DNA from: JAJFUE01 sp039683515
GTDB lineage: Bacteria; Sumerlaeota; Sumerlaeia; MVZB01
Reading direction: 5' to 3'
Assembly: GCA_039683515.1 (NCBI GenBank)
Contig: JBDKRG010000056.1
Span: 1-64,000 of the forward strand
Length of the DNA: 64,000 nucleotides
Part shown: in pieces, positions 40,695-50,790 of the stretch
Position numbering within the stretch: position 1 is the first letter of the stretch
How the letters are laid out: every line of letters starts with the position of its first letter
Position numbers and translations under genes: made by a program
The notes under the pieces: model-generated
Told to the model about the DNA's origin: nothing
The model's input: the letters and a program-made list of their open reading frames with translations, nothing else
The model's database searches: none

Positions 40695-41873
40695 CTACTT
40701 GAAGATCTTCTGGAACTCCGGGTCGTTGACGAGCTGGTCGGCGATCATGCCGTAGCCGCCGAGGATCGGGTGGCTGGAGTCGGTGTAGATCTCCGTCGGC
40801 AGCGGCTCGGGGGCCAGGTAGGGGACCTTGTGGTCCTGGAGCCATTTCTCCATGCCGGGCTTGATCTCCTGGCGGTAGCGGTCGAGCGCCTTGCCCTTGA
40901 TCATGTGCTCGTTGTAGGGGCCGACGAGCACGTAGACGTTGTTGCCGCGCTCCTGGAGCAGTTCGACGAGCTTGCCGAAGTAGCGCCACTGGTACGACTT
41001 GTCGAGCGGCACGAACGGGAACTCGGTCGGCTTGATCCGGCGCGCGGTCCAGCTCTTGGCGAGCGAGGGGGCCTTGTCCGGCGGCAGGTCGGGGAAGTCG
41101 ACGAGCGTCGGCGTGCCGTACGGGTTCTTGATCGTCCAGGCCGGGATGTCGTCGCCGCCGAAGCAGACCGTCTGGATGTGCTGCACCCAGCCGAAGATCT
41201 CGAAGCGGTGCTTGATGGCGATGCCGAGCCGGTCGTCGATGCCGGTGTCGATGTAGGCCGGGATCGACTCGGTGAGCTGCGGGATGAGCTTGGAGTGGTT
41301 GATGCCGCTGAGGGACTTGGTCGTGAGGTCCTCGCGCGGGGTCGAGATCCACAGCGGGTTGAACGCCAGCAGCACGTTCTTGCCGGTCACGGCCTTGCCG
41401 TAATACTTGATCAGGCCGTAGCAGGAGACCGAGTGGCAGCCGCTGATGCCGAGGTTGGCGAAGTTGGCCGAGGCCATGCGGGTGTTGAGCTGCGCCGAGA
41501 GGGTGCTCTCGGGCGGGACGTAGGCGCCCCACATGACCGAGTCGCCGACGATCGCGTTGTCGGTGGACTTCATCATCGCGTTAAAGTCGCGCTCGACGCG
41601 CCAGTAGTCGCTGCCGAGGTCGAACGGGACGCGCATGTTGGGCACGACCTTGACCGGCTCGACAAGGCCCCACACCTTGGGCAGGGCCCACAGGACGGCC
41701 AGCGCGATCACGATCGTGGCCAGCCACTGGCGGCCGGTCAGGCGCATTTCGTTGGAGCCGAACGGGATCCCCTCGCCGCCGAACGGGCCGGAAGAAAGCC
41801 GCTTCCTGGGCTTGGCCTCGGGCGCCGGGGGAGGGGGCGTCGACGTCTGGGTTTCGGGATTGAGTTGGCTCAT
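40695..41873 (-). CDS. SGNH-fold acetyltransferase partner (AlgJ/AlgX-like)
   Basis: A 392-residue protein with a Pro-rich cytoplasmic tail, one transmembrane helix at about residues 50-70 and a periplasmic SGNH-like domain: V-G-D-S-V-M-W-G carries the nucleophile Ser and D-S-S-H-P the Asp/His pair near the C-terminus. Proteins of this type accept acetyl groups exported by an MBOAT partner and place them on a polysaccharide, as AlgJ/AlgX with AlgI. It is the gene directly after the MBOAT gene, 24 nt away. The target polymer is unknown. Confidence 0.8.
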   Translation of the reverse strand: MSQLNPETQTSTPPPPAPEAKPRKRLSSGPFGGEGIPFGSNEMRLTGRQWLATIVIALAVLWALPKVWGLVEPVKVVPNMRVPFDLGSDYWRVERDFNAMMKSTDNAIVGDSVMWGAYVPPESTLSAQLNTRMASANFANLGISGCHSVSCYGLIKYYGKAVTGKNVLLAFNPLWISTPREDLTTKSLSGINHSKLIPQLTESIPAYIDTGIDDRLGIAIKHRFEIFGWVQHIQTVCFGGDDIPAWTIKNPYGTPTLVDFPDLPPDKAPSLAKSWTARRIKPTEFPFVPLDKSYQWRYFGKLVELLQERGNNVYVLVGPYNEHMIKGKALDRYRQEIKPGMEKWLQDHKVPYLAPEPLPTEIYTDSSHPILGGYGMIADQLVNDPEFQKIFK

Positions 41874-41897
41874 CGGTTATATCTCCGAGGGTCTTGC

Positions 41898-43283
41898 TCA
41901 GTATTGGGTGTAGATGAACTTGGCCGGGGCCTGCTGGCAGACGAACAGGCAGACGATCATGAGCACGGCCAGCGCCACGCGGACCGGGGCCGGCCGAAGC
42001 AGGCCCTGCAGTTTCGAGTTATACAGGAACTGGTACGTCCAGATGATCAGGACGAACATGATCGGCAGCATCGGCAGGCGCGGGTCGGCCAGCCATGACG
42101 TGCTGAAGATGCGCGAGAAGATCGTCCAGCCGTCGCCGATTGTCGACGCGCGGAAGAAGATCCACGTGATCATGACGAAGCAGAAGACGAGGAGCTGCTT
42201 GCAGAAGCGCGGGACGCGGTCGCGGTAGAAGGGGGTGCGCTCGGCCTCGCGCGTGATCATGCGGCCGATGGCGTGCAGCGCGCCCCACACGATGTAGGTC
42301 CACGCCGCGCCGTGCCAGATGCCCGACAGGACCATCGCCACGAAGATGTTGAAATACATGCGCGCGGGGCCCTTGCGGTTGCCGCCGAGCGGGATGTAGA
42401 GGTAGTCCTTGATCCAGCTCGAGAGGCTGATGTGCCAGCGCCCCCAGAAGTCGCCCAGGTCGGTGGCCGTGTAGGGATTGTTGAAGTTGAGGATGACCTT
42501 GAAGCCCATCAGGCGCGCGACGCCGCGGGCCATGTCCGTGTAGCCGGCGAAGTCGAAGTAGATCTGCCAGGTGTAGGCGAATGTCGCCGCGACCAGGCCG
42601 GCCGTCGTCGCCGTCGAGGGGTCCGGGTAGATCGTGTCGACGTACTTGCCGAGCCAGTCGGCCAGGACGGCCTTCTTGAACAGGCCGACGAGGAAGAGCG
42701 AGGCGCCGTCGGTGACGTCCTGCATCGTGAGGCGCGGGACGCGCTCGATCTGGGGCAGGAGGTTGGAGGCGCGCTCGATCGGGCCCGAGAGGATGTTCGT
42801 GAAGAACGAGATGTAGGCCGCGAAGCGGATGATGTTGGTTTCGGGCTTGACCTCGCCGCGGTAGGCGTCGATCGCGTAGCTGAGGCCCTGGAACGTGAAG
42901 AACGAAAGGCCGGCCGGCTGGACCGCCCACCGCCACTTGGGCAGCGAGCTCAGCAGCGGCAGTTCCAGGTTGAACGCGGCGTTGATGTTCTCGACCGCGA
43001 AGTCGGTGTACTTGAAGAAGCACAGGACGAGGAGGCTCAGCGTGACCGCGGCCGCCAGCCACATCTTCTTGTGGTCGGACTTGACCATCATCCGCACGCA
43101 GACGTAGTTGACGACGGTGATGTAGACCATCAGCAGCGGCAGCCACCAGCCGAGCCAGCCGTAGAACATGAACGAGGCGATGACGAGGAACGAGATGCGC
43201 AGCATCGGAAGTTTACGGATGCCGTAAAAGATCACGAGAAAGATCGCGAAGAAAATAAAAAAGACCCAGGTGTTGAAAAACAT
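41898..43283 (-). CDS. MBOAT-family O-acyltransferase
   Basis: A 461-residue polytopic membrane protein with about eleven helices. The MBOAT signature is clear: F-W-G-R-W-H-I-S-L-S-S-W-I-K-D-Y-L-Y-I-P-L-G-G and the catalytic His in G-I-W-H-G-A-A-W-T. AlgI/DltB-type members transfer an acyl group, usually acetyl, across the cytoplasmic membrane. With the SGNH partner downstream it should O-acetylate an exported polysaccharide. The upstream HDAC-like deacetylase gene ends 8 nt before its start, so the three form one operon. Confidence 0.92.
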   Translation of the reverse strand: MFFNTWVFFIFFAIFLVIFYGIRKLPMLRISFLVIASFMFYGWLGWWLPLLMVYITVVNYVCVRMMVKSDHKKMWLAAAVTLSLLVLCFFKYTDFAVENINAAFNLELPLLSSLPKWRWAVQPAGLSFFTFQGLSYAIDAYRGEVKPETNIIRFAAYISFFTNILSGPIERASNLLPQIERVPRLTMQDVTDGASLFLVGLFKKAVLADWLGKYVDTIYPDPSTATTAGLVAATFAYTWQIYFDFAGYTDMARGVARLMGFKVILNFNNPYTATDLGDFWGRWHISLSSWIKDYLYIPLGGNRKGPARMYFNIFVAMVLSGIWHGAAWTYIVWGALHAIGRMITREAERTPFYRDRVPRFCKQLLVFCFVMITWIFFRASTIGDGWTIFSRIFSTSWLADPRLPMLPIMFVLIIWTYQFLYNSKLQGLLRPAPVRVALAVLMIVCLFVCQQAPAKFIYTQY

Positions 43284-43291
43284 GGCTCGTT

Positions 43292-44311
<1,020 letters not shown>

Positions 44312-44312
44312 C

Positions 44313-44355
44313 CGCTCTCTCAAAGGACCCAAAGGACCAATAGGACCAAACGAAA
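44313..44355. repeat. AAAGGACC tandem words
   Basis: Three to four degenerate copies of AAAGGACC(A/C) between the HDAC-like gene start and the upstream terminator. It resembles the words embedded in mutL at 39408-39445. Confidence 0.55.
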
Positions 44356-44401
44356 GAGGCCCTTACATCACTTGATTCACCACGGCGATGCAAGGGCCTC
44401 T
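44353..44401 (-). terminator. Terminator of the FGE-like lipoprotein gene
   Basis: On the minus strand AGAGGCCCTT and AAGGGCCTCT (44355-44364 and 44392-44401) form a perfect 10-bp stem with a long loop, followed by TTCGTTT. It separates the FGE-like gene from the deacetylase operon. Confidence 0.7.
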
Positions 44402-44429
44402 CCTATGTTCAAGGCGTGGAAGTCAGCCG

Positions 44430-45359
44430 TTACTTCTTCGGCTCCTCGACCTTGCGCACGCAGCGGAAGCCCAGGTAGTCGCCGCCGATGCAGCCGTCGG
44501 TCTGGCCGGGGAACTCGCCCTGGCGCCACGCCGAGCGGGCGGTGTTGAGCTCGAACCGGTAGGCGCCGCCGCGGATCGTGAACTGCGGGTTGTCGTTCAT
44601 CGCCGCGCCGCGCGGGTCGTCGGCCGGGCTGGCCTTGTAATAGTTGGCGTCATAGACGTCGTTGCACCACTCGGCGACGTTGCCGTACATGTCGTAGATC
44701 CCCCACGCATTCGGCTTTTTGGTGCCGACGGGGTGGGTCTTTTCGGCCGAGTTGGTCTTGACCCAGGCGTAGTCGGCCAGCTTGCTCTCGTTGCCGCCGA
44801 AGAACCAGTCGGTGTCGCTGCCGGCGCGGGCGGCGTATTCCCACTCGGCCTCGGTCGGGAGCCGGTAGCCGTTGGCGTCGAAGTTGCACTCGCCGGTGTC
44901 GAGGTTATAGCAGGGGGTCAGCCCCTCGGCCTCGCTGCGGGCGTTGCAGAACTTGGCGGCGTCGGCCCACGGGATCTGCTCGGCCGGCAGGGTGGGTCCC
45001 TTGAACTTGGATTTGTCGATGTTGGTCAGCTTGATGTAGATCTCCTGGGCCACCTCGGTCCGGTCGATCAGGAACGGCTTGACGGTGACTTCATGGACGG
45101 GGGCCTGGTTGGCTTCGCCGGTGGCGCTGCCCATCTTGAACTTGCCGCCGGGAAGCTGGACCATTTCCTGGCCGAGCTTGCACTTGACGATCGGCATGGC
45201 GGCCTTTTCGGCGGCCGGGGCCGCCGCCTCTTCGGACGCCGCGGCCGGCTGCAGCGAGCCGTCGCCGGCGGCGGGAGTCGGGGCCGACTGCTTGTTGCAG
45301 CCGTACAAACCGATCAACAGGGCCAGGCTTGCCGCTGTCGTAAGAAGTCTCATGCTCAT
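44430..45359 (-). CDS. FGE/SUMF1-like lipoprotein
   Basis: A 309-residue lipoprotein with lipobox L-I-G-L-Y-G-C and a Pro/Ala-rich linker, then a formylglycine-generating-enzyme-type domain: L-P-G-G-K-F-K-M-G-S, R-L-P-T-E-A-E-W-E-Y-A-A-R, N-A-W-G-I-Y-D-M-Y-G-N-V-A-E-W and a C-terminal Y-L-G-F-R-C-V-R. Most such bacterial proteins lack proven sulfatase-activating activity and may bind glycans or act as a scaffold. AGGAGG lies six nt before the ATG. No sulfatase gene is present in the window. Confidence 0.88.
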   Translation of the reverse strand: MSMRLLTTAASLALLIGLYGCNKQSAPTPAAGDGSLQPAAASEEAAAPAAEKAAMPIVKCKLGQEMVQLPGGKFKMGSATGEANQAPVHEVTVKPFLIDRTEVAQEIYIKLTNIDKSKFKGPTLPAEQIPWADAAKFCNARSEAEGLTPCYNLDTGECNFDANGYRLPTEAEWEYAARAGSDTDWFFGGNESKLADYAWVKTNSAEKTHPVGTKKPNAWGIYDMYGNVAEWCNDVYDANYYKASPADDPRGAAMNDNPQFTIRGGAYRFELNTARSAWRQGEFPGQTDGCIGGDYLGFRCVRKVEEPKK

Positions 45360-45470
45360 ATCATTCCTCCTGGTTAAATGAAAAAACCGGTCTATGTTGT
45401 TCGAAGCCCGAATCGAATGCAAAGCAATTCGTCGATGCGGGTCATCCATGCCGGATTCGGCGAACCCGGC

Positions 45471-46577
45471 CTACTCCGAAACCTTGAGCCAGTCCGGCTC
45501 CTTGTTGCTCAGGCTGTCGTGGGTCAGCTGGACGAAGACATCGGGCGTGTCGCGGTCGAAGACGCAGATGTCCCAGCCCGGGGCCTTCTGGCCGGGGACG
45601 TAATAGGCCGGCCTCATGCGGTTGCCGCGAACGCCGCGGCTGAACGCGACGAATTGGTTGTCGGGCGACCAGTCGGGGTGATAGAGCTCGACCGGGACGA
45701 TGTCCTTGACCATGTGCTTGTGCTCGCCGACCTTCGGGATCGCGGCCGAGAAGTCGACCGGCGCGATGTCGATCCACATCAGCTTGTTCTTGTCGGCGAC
45801 GGCCCACGTGATGCTCTTGCCGTCGGGGCTGACGTTCGGGCGGCAGCCGAGGATGTTGCCGGTGACCCCTTCGTCCATGTGCAGGATGTCGATGACGCGG
45901 TCGCCGTCGACCTCGATGGCGACGATCGACTGGCCCCAGCCGAACGTCACGACGATGGTGCCCAGGACCCACTTGCCGTCGGCCGACCACGTCAGGTTGA
46001 GCAGGTTCTTGAGCTCGCTGGCCTTGGGGGTGGTCTCCTTGCCGCTCGGGTCGATGAGGCGGATCGTGTCCTTGCCGTCGGTCCACACGGTCGTCTTGCC
46101 GGTCTTCATGTCGTAGATCTTAAGGCCCTCGTTGATCGTGACCGGCTTGCCGGGGATCGGCGTCTCGAAGGCCAGTCGCGTGCAGTCGGGGCTCCACGCC
46201 ATCTGGCGGGCGTTGTCGACGACCTTCCTGCGGCCGGTGCCGTCGGCGTTCATGACCTCGATGCGGTACTGCGCGCCGGTGGTGTTGTCGCAGCACTCGA
46301 AGGCGATCATCTTGCCGTCGGGGGAGCACTGCGGGTAGCTTTCGTTGATGTCCGGGGTGTTGGTGAGGTTCTTCGGGTGGGAGCCGTCGGCGTTGATCGC
46401 CATCAGCTCCCAGTTATTGTCGCGGTAGGACTCGTAGACGATCTTGTCCTTGACGCCTTTGAGCTGCTTGAGCAGCGCCTTTTGCTGCGGCGAATCGTTC
46501 TTGATGAGATCGGCCGCGTGGCACATGCCGGTGGCCAGCGCGAAAACCGCGATCATCTGAAGGAAGCGATTGATCAT
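45471..46577 (-). CDS. Secreted TolB-like beta-propeller protein
   Basis: A 368-residue protein with a signal peptide (N-R-F-L-Q-M-I-A-V-F-A-L-A-T-G-M-C-H-A) and several PD40/TolB-type blades: N-W-E-L-M-A-I-N-A-D-G-S, Y-P-Q-C-S-P-D-G-K-M-I-A-F, W-S-P-D-C-T-R-L-A-F and P-D-W-S-P-D-N-Q-F-V-A-F-S. It is probably periplasmic and binds proteins or ligands. It lies 111 nt upstream of the FGE-like lipoprotein gene on the same strand and may be cotranscribed. The ATG at 46577 has a weak ribosome site. Confidence 0.85.
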   Translation of the reverse strand: MINRFLQMIAVFALATGMCHAADLIKNDSPQQKALLKQLKGVKDKIVYESYRDNNWELMAINADGSHPKNLTNTPDINESYPQCSPDGKMIAFECCDNTTGAQYRIEVMNADGTGRRKVVDNARQMAWSPDCTRLAFETPIPGKPVTINEGLKIYDMKTGKTTVWTDGKDTIRLIDPSGKETTPKASELKNLLNLTWSADGKWVLGTIVVTFGWGQSIVAIEVDGDRVIDILHMDEGVTGNILGCRPNVSPDGKSITWAVADKNKLMWIDIAPVDFSAAIPKVGEHKHMVKDIVPVELYHPDWSPDNQFVAFSRGVRGNRMRPAYYVPGQKAPGWDICVFDRDTPDVFVQLTHDSLSNKEPDWLKVSE

Positions 46578-46801
46578 GGCTCGGTCCAATCTGGATGTGG
46601 GGATGGTGGGGGCTTCGCCGTTCACGGCGCGGCTCCAGGCCTTAAAATCTTAAAACGAGTCAGCTCAAGGATTCAAGGGCGAATAGAGCCGCCTTTTTCG
46701 GGGTTTATTTGCCTGCACCTGTTGAAACGCGCATCGGTGAGTTTACTTACGCGGGAATCCATCTGGCGGATCGGGCGGCGGAAACCTGATCGATAGATTT
46801 C

Positions 46802-46829
46802 TTGACCCGCGTTTTGCCGGTGCTATACT
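46802..46829 (+). promoter_or_regulatory. Promoter of the HEAT-SWIM operon
   Basis: TTGACC at 46802-46807 and TATACT at 46824-46829 with 16 nt between them. The transcript would start near 46836 and carry a leader of about 165 nt containing the large inverted repeat. Confidence 0.7.
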
Positions 46830-46876
46830 CGCCGCTCGAGAGAGTGAGCGACAAAAGTTTTTCGGCAATCGGAATC

Positions 46877-46963
46877 GCCGGCGAGGGCGCCGGCGCCACA
46901 TTGCGTTTGGCTGTTCGATACCGAATAGCTGTTTTTTGATGTGGGGCCGGCGCCCCCGCCGGC
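46877..46963. repeat. GCCGGCG inverted repeat in the HEAT gene leader
   Basis: Arms of 25 nt at 46877-46901 and 46939-46963 match at about 22 of 25 positions. The centre has a second, shorter palindrome (GGCTGTTCG...CGAATAGCT). The whole could fold as one long cruciform or RNA hairpin. Confidence 0.75.
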
Positions 46964-47000
46964 CATTCAAGCTTTAGAAGACCCAATTGAAAGCGTCGCC

Positions 47001-48785
47001 ATGAGCGGACCGAACGACCAGGCCTCGTCCCTGTTGCTCGACGAATATTACGCCAACGAGGATCCCCGCTTCGTCGAGACGCTGCGCGGCGTCCATTCGG
47101 GGCCGAAACTGGCCGGCCTCGCCGAGCGCTGGAAGCGCGATCGGCGGCCGTGGGCGCGCGAGCGGATCAAGGAATACCTGGCGCTGCCGATGAACGTGCC
47201 GGGCCACGAGCCGGTGGTGAAGCGCCTCTTCAAGCAGGCCTGGGCCGCCGGCGACGACGAGCTGATGGGGCTGTTCATGGCCGGCTTCGACCGGCTCGTC
47301 CGCCGCCGCGTCCGCGCCCGCGGGCAATGGGATCCCGCCACGCGGCAGATCGTTCAAATCGAAGAGATCCGGGCGCCCAAAGATGTTATCCCGCGGATGA
47401 ACGGCCGCCGGCGAACCTACCGCAACCCGGCGACCGGCGAGCTCGCGACCATCGGCGGCAAGCTCGAAATCCCCGGGGGCGGCAGTCTGTTTTCGTATCG
47501 CACGCGCGGCTACCTGCGCCGCCGCGCCTGGCGATATTTCCGGCTGCTCGCGGCGCATCAACCCGGCCGCTACTGCGCGGCGGTGGCCGGGGCGCTGGCG
47601 CTCTACCGCGACGAGGACGTCGCGAGCGGGATCAACCTGCTCGACAACTGGAGCCTGCTGCACGCGCTCTTCCGGCGGTCGCCCGCCCTCGCCTTCAAGA
47701 TTTCGAACATCGAGCCGGCGCCGGGCCATGCGCTCGGCGAGCTGGCCGCGGCCCCCGCGTTCGAAAAGCTTTGGGCCGACGGCGCCGCCGGCCCGGTCCT
47801 GCTCGACCTGCTCGCGGCGGCGCGGGCGCGCGTTGTGCGCGTGTCGGCCGTCGAGCTGCTCAGGCGCCACCACGCCGGGGCGCTCGCGGAGCTCCCGCTC
47901 GAGCGCGTCTTCGCGCTGCTCAATCACGAGGACGCCGACGTCCAGCAGTTCGCCGCCGGGCTGTTCAAGGAGCGGCGCGACCTGGGCAAGCTCGGCATCG
48001 ACACCTGGCTGCGCCTGCTGAATACGGAAAATCCGCAGGCGCTCGAGCTGCTGTGCGGCGCGATGGAACAGAACGTCGCCACGCAACGGGTTGCGTTCGA
48101 GAAGTGCGTCGAGCTCGCATGCGCGCGCCCGTCGCCGGTCGCGGCGATCGGCCTCAAGTTCCTCGCCGGGCAGGAGATCGGCAACCCCGGGCAGCGGCGC
48201 GCGATCGTGGCGCTCGCCGGCATGAAGTGCGGGGCGCTGGCCGGCAAGGCCGCCGCGTGGGCGCTCGGCATCGCCGGCGGGTCGGAACACTACACGGCCG
48301 ACGCCATCGTGCCGTTCTTCGACAGCCTGCACGCCGACGCGCGCGAGCGCGCGTGGGAATGGCTCAATGCCGAGGGATGCCCGGCGGCCGACGACCCCGT
48401 GCTCTGGACGCGGCTCGTCGAGACGCCTTACAGCGAGCTGCGGCTCAAGCTGGTCGAGACGCTCGCGCGCCGCAAAAAGCTCCCCGGCGCGGGGCCCGAC
48501 CGGCTGACGCCGCTGTGGCAGGCGGTCGTTTTGAACATCTTCCGCGGGGGGCGGCAGAAGCGGCTCGCGCTGACGCAGATCAGCGCCGCGATCCTCGACC
48601 AGCCCGAAAAAGCCGGCGAGTGGCTCCCGCTGCTCGCCGCGGCGATCCGGTCGCTGCGGCCGACGGAGGCGCGCGCGGGCCTGGCCGCGATCATGACCGC
48701 GGTCGAGCGCGACCCGGGCCTCGCCGAGGCCGTGCGGCGGCTGTTACCCGAACTCGATCTCAACCCGTCGGAGGTCGTGCCGTGA
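47001..48785 (+). CDS. HEAT-repeat-like protein paired with SWIM protein
   Basis: A 594-residue cytoplasmic protein with no signal peptide. The first 200 residues are basic (W-K-R-D-R-R-P-W, F-S-Y-R-T-R-G-Y-L-R-R-R-A-W-R-Y-F-R); the rest is helical with Ala/Leu-rich repeats such as V-F-A-L-L-N-H-E-D-A-D-V-Q-Q-F-A-A, typical of HEAT-type solenoids. Such solenoids bind nucleic acid or protein. Its TGA overlaps the next gene's GTG (GTGA), so the two are translated together. I do not recognise a named family. A retron follows the pair. Confidence 0.7.
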   Translation: MSGPNDQASSLLLDEYYANEDPRFVETLRGVHSGPKLAGLAERWKRDRRPWARERIKEYLALPMNVPGHEPVVKRLFKQAWAAGDDELMGLFMAGFDRLVRRRVRARGQWDPATRQIVQIEEIRAPKDVIPRMNGRRRTYRNPATGELATIGGKLEIPGGGSLFSYRTRGYLRRRAWRYFRLLAAHQPGRYCAAVAGALALYRDEDVASGINLLDNWSLLHALFRRSPALAFKISNIEPAPGHALGELAAAPAFEKLWADGAAGPVLLDLLAAARARVVRVSAVELLRRHHAGALAELPLERVFALLNHEDADVQQFAAGLFKERRDLGKLGIDTWLRLLNTENPQALELLCGAMEQNVATQRVAFEKCVELACARPSPVAAIGLKFLAGQEIGNPGQRRAIVALAGMKCGALAGKAAAWALGIAGGSEHYTADAIVPFFDSLHADARERAWEWLNAEGCPAADDPVLWTRLVETPYSELRLKLVETLARRKKLPGAGPDRLTPLWQAVVLNIFRGGRQKRLALTQISAAILDQPEKAGEWLPLLAAAIRSLRPTEARAGLAAIMTAVERDPGLAEAVRRLLPELDLNPSEVVP

Positions 48786-50497
48786 ACCTGTCGGTTGCCT
48801 ACCTCGGACGCAGCGGCCTCGAGCGCAGCGGGGAAAACGAAGTCCTCTCGCTCAAGCCGAACCTCGCCCGCGACGCCGTCGCGTTCGACGCGCCGCTCAA
48901 GGACCCGCTGCGCTTCCGCGAGGCGATCACCGCCCTGCACGACATCGTCATCAGCGACCTGCGCTACACGAAGCGCGACAAGACCGCCTACCTCGAGTGG
49001 AAAAAAAGCGAAGCGCAGCGCACCGATCGGCTGCGCCGCGAAATGATTCAACAGATTCAAGGCCGGATCGCGACCGAAGCGGACCTGCCGGCCGATTTTT
49101 GCGAGCAATACCGGGCGGCCGTCCGCAAATACTGGGATGCGCGCGGCCGTTACGCCAAATTCATCCAGAAGCACGACCCGGCCATGTGGCGCCACTACCA
49201 GATGCTCATGGACCCGGTCATCACCGTCGCCGACGACGTGGTGTTCTTCGAGTGCTTCTCCGCCGACGAGTCGAGCTACGGGTGCCTCACGGTGGAGCGC
49301 GAAGCCGGGTTCGGCCCGGCGGCAAACGCCCGGCCGGGGACGACCAACGTCGATTACTCGTGGGATCTCTACGACCACTTCCAGGGCTTGCGCAGCTACC
49401 GGCCGACGCGGTTCAGCATCGACCCGGCCGGCTTCACCGTGAAGAGCGGCGGCAGCCCCGATTACCGCGAGGAAAAGATCGACCTGCCGGCCGGATGGCT
49501 CAACGGGTTCCTGCAGATCCAGTCGGCGATGGCGCTGCCGATGAGGCGCGTGAGGCTGTCGGTCGAGGCGGTCTACGCGATGCTCGGCCGGCTCGTGCGC
49601 CGCCGCGAAAAGACCGGCCCGCGCGCGATCCGGTTCGAACTAATCCCGGGCAAAACCCCCGCGATCGTTCTTGAGCCGTGGGAGGAGCGGATCGAATCGC
49701 ACGGCACCGTCTACGAAGGCCCGCCCGGCGAGCCGGTCCGCGTGTGGGGGCGCCGCCGGCTGCTGACGCTGGCGCGGCTGCTGCCGCTCGCCGAGGGGGT
49801 CGACGTCTACCTGCTCGGCACGGGGCTGCCCAGTTTCTGGCTCGTGCGGATGGGCTCGATGCGCCTCGTCCTGGGCATGTCCGGCTGGACGGCCAACGAC
49901 TGGACGCGCGGCTCGGCGATCGACATGATGGCGCCGCCGGTCGCGCCGTCGCCCCGGATCGTCGCGGGCATCGCTGAGCTGCTGCGCCGCGAGCGGGCGC
50001 TGTCGTTCGTCGAGATCGACGCGCGGGCGTCGATGGTCCCGGCCGAGACCGCCGCCGCGCTCAACCGGCTCGCCCACACCGGCCAGGTGATCTACGACCT
50101 CGGCGCGGAGGTCTACCGCTGGCGGCAGGTCATGCCGCGGCCGGTCGCCGAGGAACAGATCGGCGGCGAGCACCCCGAGCTCGAGGCCGCGCGCGAGCTG
50201 GTCGCCAAAAACGCGATCCAGGTCGTCAAGCGCGAGGAGGCCGGTCCGCGCCGCGAGTTGATCGCGGGCAAGGGCGACAAGCTCAAATTCGAGATCCTGA
50301 TCGACGCCGACGGGATCATCCGGCGCGGCCAGTGCGCCTGCGCCCACCATCGCCGCGGGGGGCTGCGCAACGGCCCGTGCCGCCACCTGCAGGCGCTGCG
50401 CATGGTTGCGTGGGGCGGGCTCGCAAATTACGGCGGCTCGACGCGCGAATGGTTCGAGCGGATCACGGCGTGGGCCGCGCGCCGCGAAACATCTTGA
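48782..50497 (+). CDS. SWIM zinc-finger protein
   Basis: A 571-residue protein ending in a SWIM zinc finger, C-x-C-x12-C-x-H, with Cys518, Cys520, Cys533 and His535. SWIM fingers bind DNA or protein and occur in transposases and in several bacterial conflict systems. The remaining 500 residues are mixed alpha/beta without a nuclease motif I recognise. The GTG start overlaps the HEAT gene stop, so the two products probably act together. The stop codon overlaps the -35 box of the retron promoter, so gene pair and retron are tightly packed. Confidence 0.78.
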   Translation: MNLSVAYLGRSGLERSGENEVLSLKPNLARDAVAFDAPLKDPLRFREAITALHDIVISDLRYTKRDKTAYLEWKKSEAQRTDRLRREMIQQIQGRIATEADLPADFCEQYRAAVRKYWDARGRYAKFIQKHDPAMWRHYQMLMDPVITVADDVVFFECFSADESSYGCLTVEREAGFGPAANARPGTTNVDYSWDLYDHFQGLRSYRPTRFSIDPAGFTVKSGGSPDYREEKIDLPAGWLNGFLQIQSAMALPMRRVRLSVEAVYAMLGRLVRRREKTGPRAIRFELIPGKTPAIVLEPWEERIESHGTVYEGPPGEPVRVWGRRRLLTLARLLPLAEGVDVYLLGTGLPSFWLVRMGSMRLVLGMSGWTANDWTRGSAIDMMAPPVAPSPRIVAGIAELLRRERALSFVEIDARASMVPAETAAALNRLAHTGQVIYDLGAEVYRWRQVMPRPVAEEQIGGEHPELEAARELVAKNAIQVVKREEAGPRRELIAGKGDKLKFEILIDADGIIRRGQCACAHHRRGGLRNGPCRHLQALRMVAWGGLANYGGSTREWFERITAWAARRETS

Positions 50498-50523
50498 TTC
50501 CGAACGAGGAGGAGCGCTATATA
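50494..50523 (+). promoter_or_regulatory. Candidate retron promoter
   Basis: TTGATT at 50494-50499 and TATATA at 50518-50523, 18 nt apart. The predicted start, near 50530, lies about 7 nt before the left arm of the msr-msd region, as expected for a retron RNA. Confidence 0.6.
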
Positions 50524-50536
50524 CCGGGACGATATG

Positions 50537-50765
50537 TGTTAACGGGAAGGGCCGGCCGCTTGAGACTATTCCGCGGCGTTCCGCCACGGTTGCGATTGGC
50601 TGACCATGCTTCCCCAGCGCCGTTTTTCTTTACGGCCTAACGGATACCGTTAGAATGACCAAGAGAGAAGGCTGCGCCTTTTCCCTCTCACGGTATCCGT
50701 CAGGCCATCGGTGAACGACCCTGGTCCACGGCGAGAAGTCAGGCGCCGGCCCTTTCCCGTTAACA
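50537..50765 (+). ncRNA. Retron msr-msd RNA
   Basis: A 229-nt region bounded by inverted repeats: 50537-50556 (20 nt) and 50745-50765 (21 nt) match perfectly apart from one extra T in the right arm. These correspond to a1 and a2. Inside are a 7-bp msr hairpin with one mismatch at 50571-50589, a weaker hairpin at 50598-50621, and a large msd stem: 17-nt arms at 50634-50650 and 50690-50706 with one mismatch, capped by GAGAGAAGGC/GCCTT...CTCTC (50663-50689). The RT gene starts 25 nt downstream. The branching G is not assignable by eye; candidates lie at 50558-50564. Strong match to retron architecture. Confidence 0.85.
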
Positions 50766-50790
50766 TCCTTCCCGCGCCCAGCGCGCAACC

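Larger units (their letters stand above)
46578..47000. other. Divergent intergenic region
   Basis: This 423-nt gap separates the beta-propeller gene (minus) from the HEAT gene (plus). It holds a strong plus-strand promoter (46802-46829) and a large inverted repeat (46877-46963) in what would be the HEAT gene leader. No coding sequence was found. Confidence 0.7.

Noticed and set aside
50654..50760. Small ATG frames within the retron RNA region
   Set aside because: They cross the inverted-repeat arms and lack ribosome sites. The structured-RNA reading explains the sequence better.
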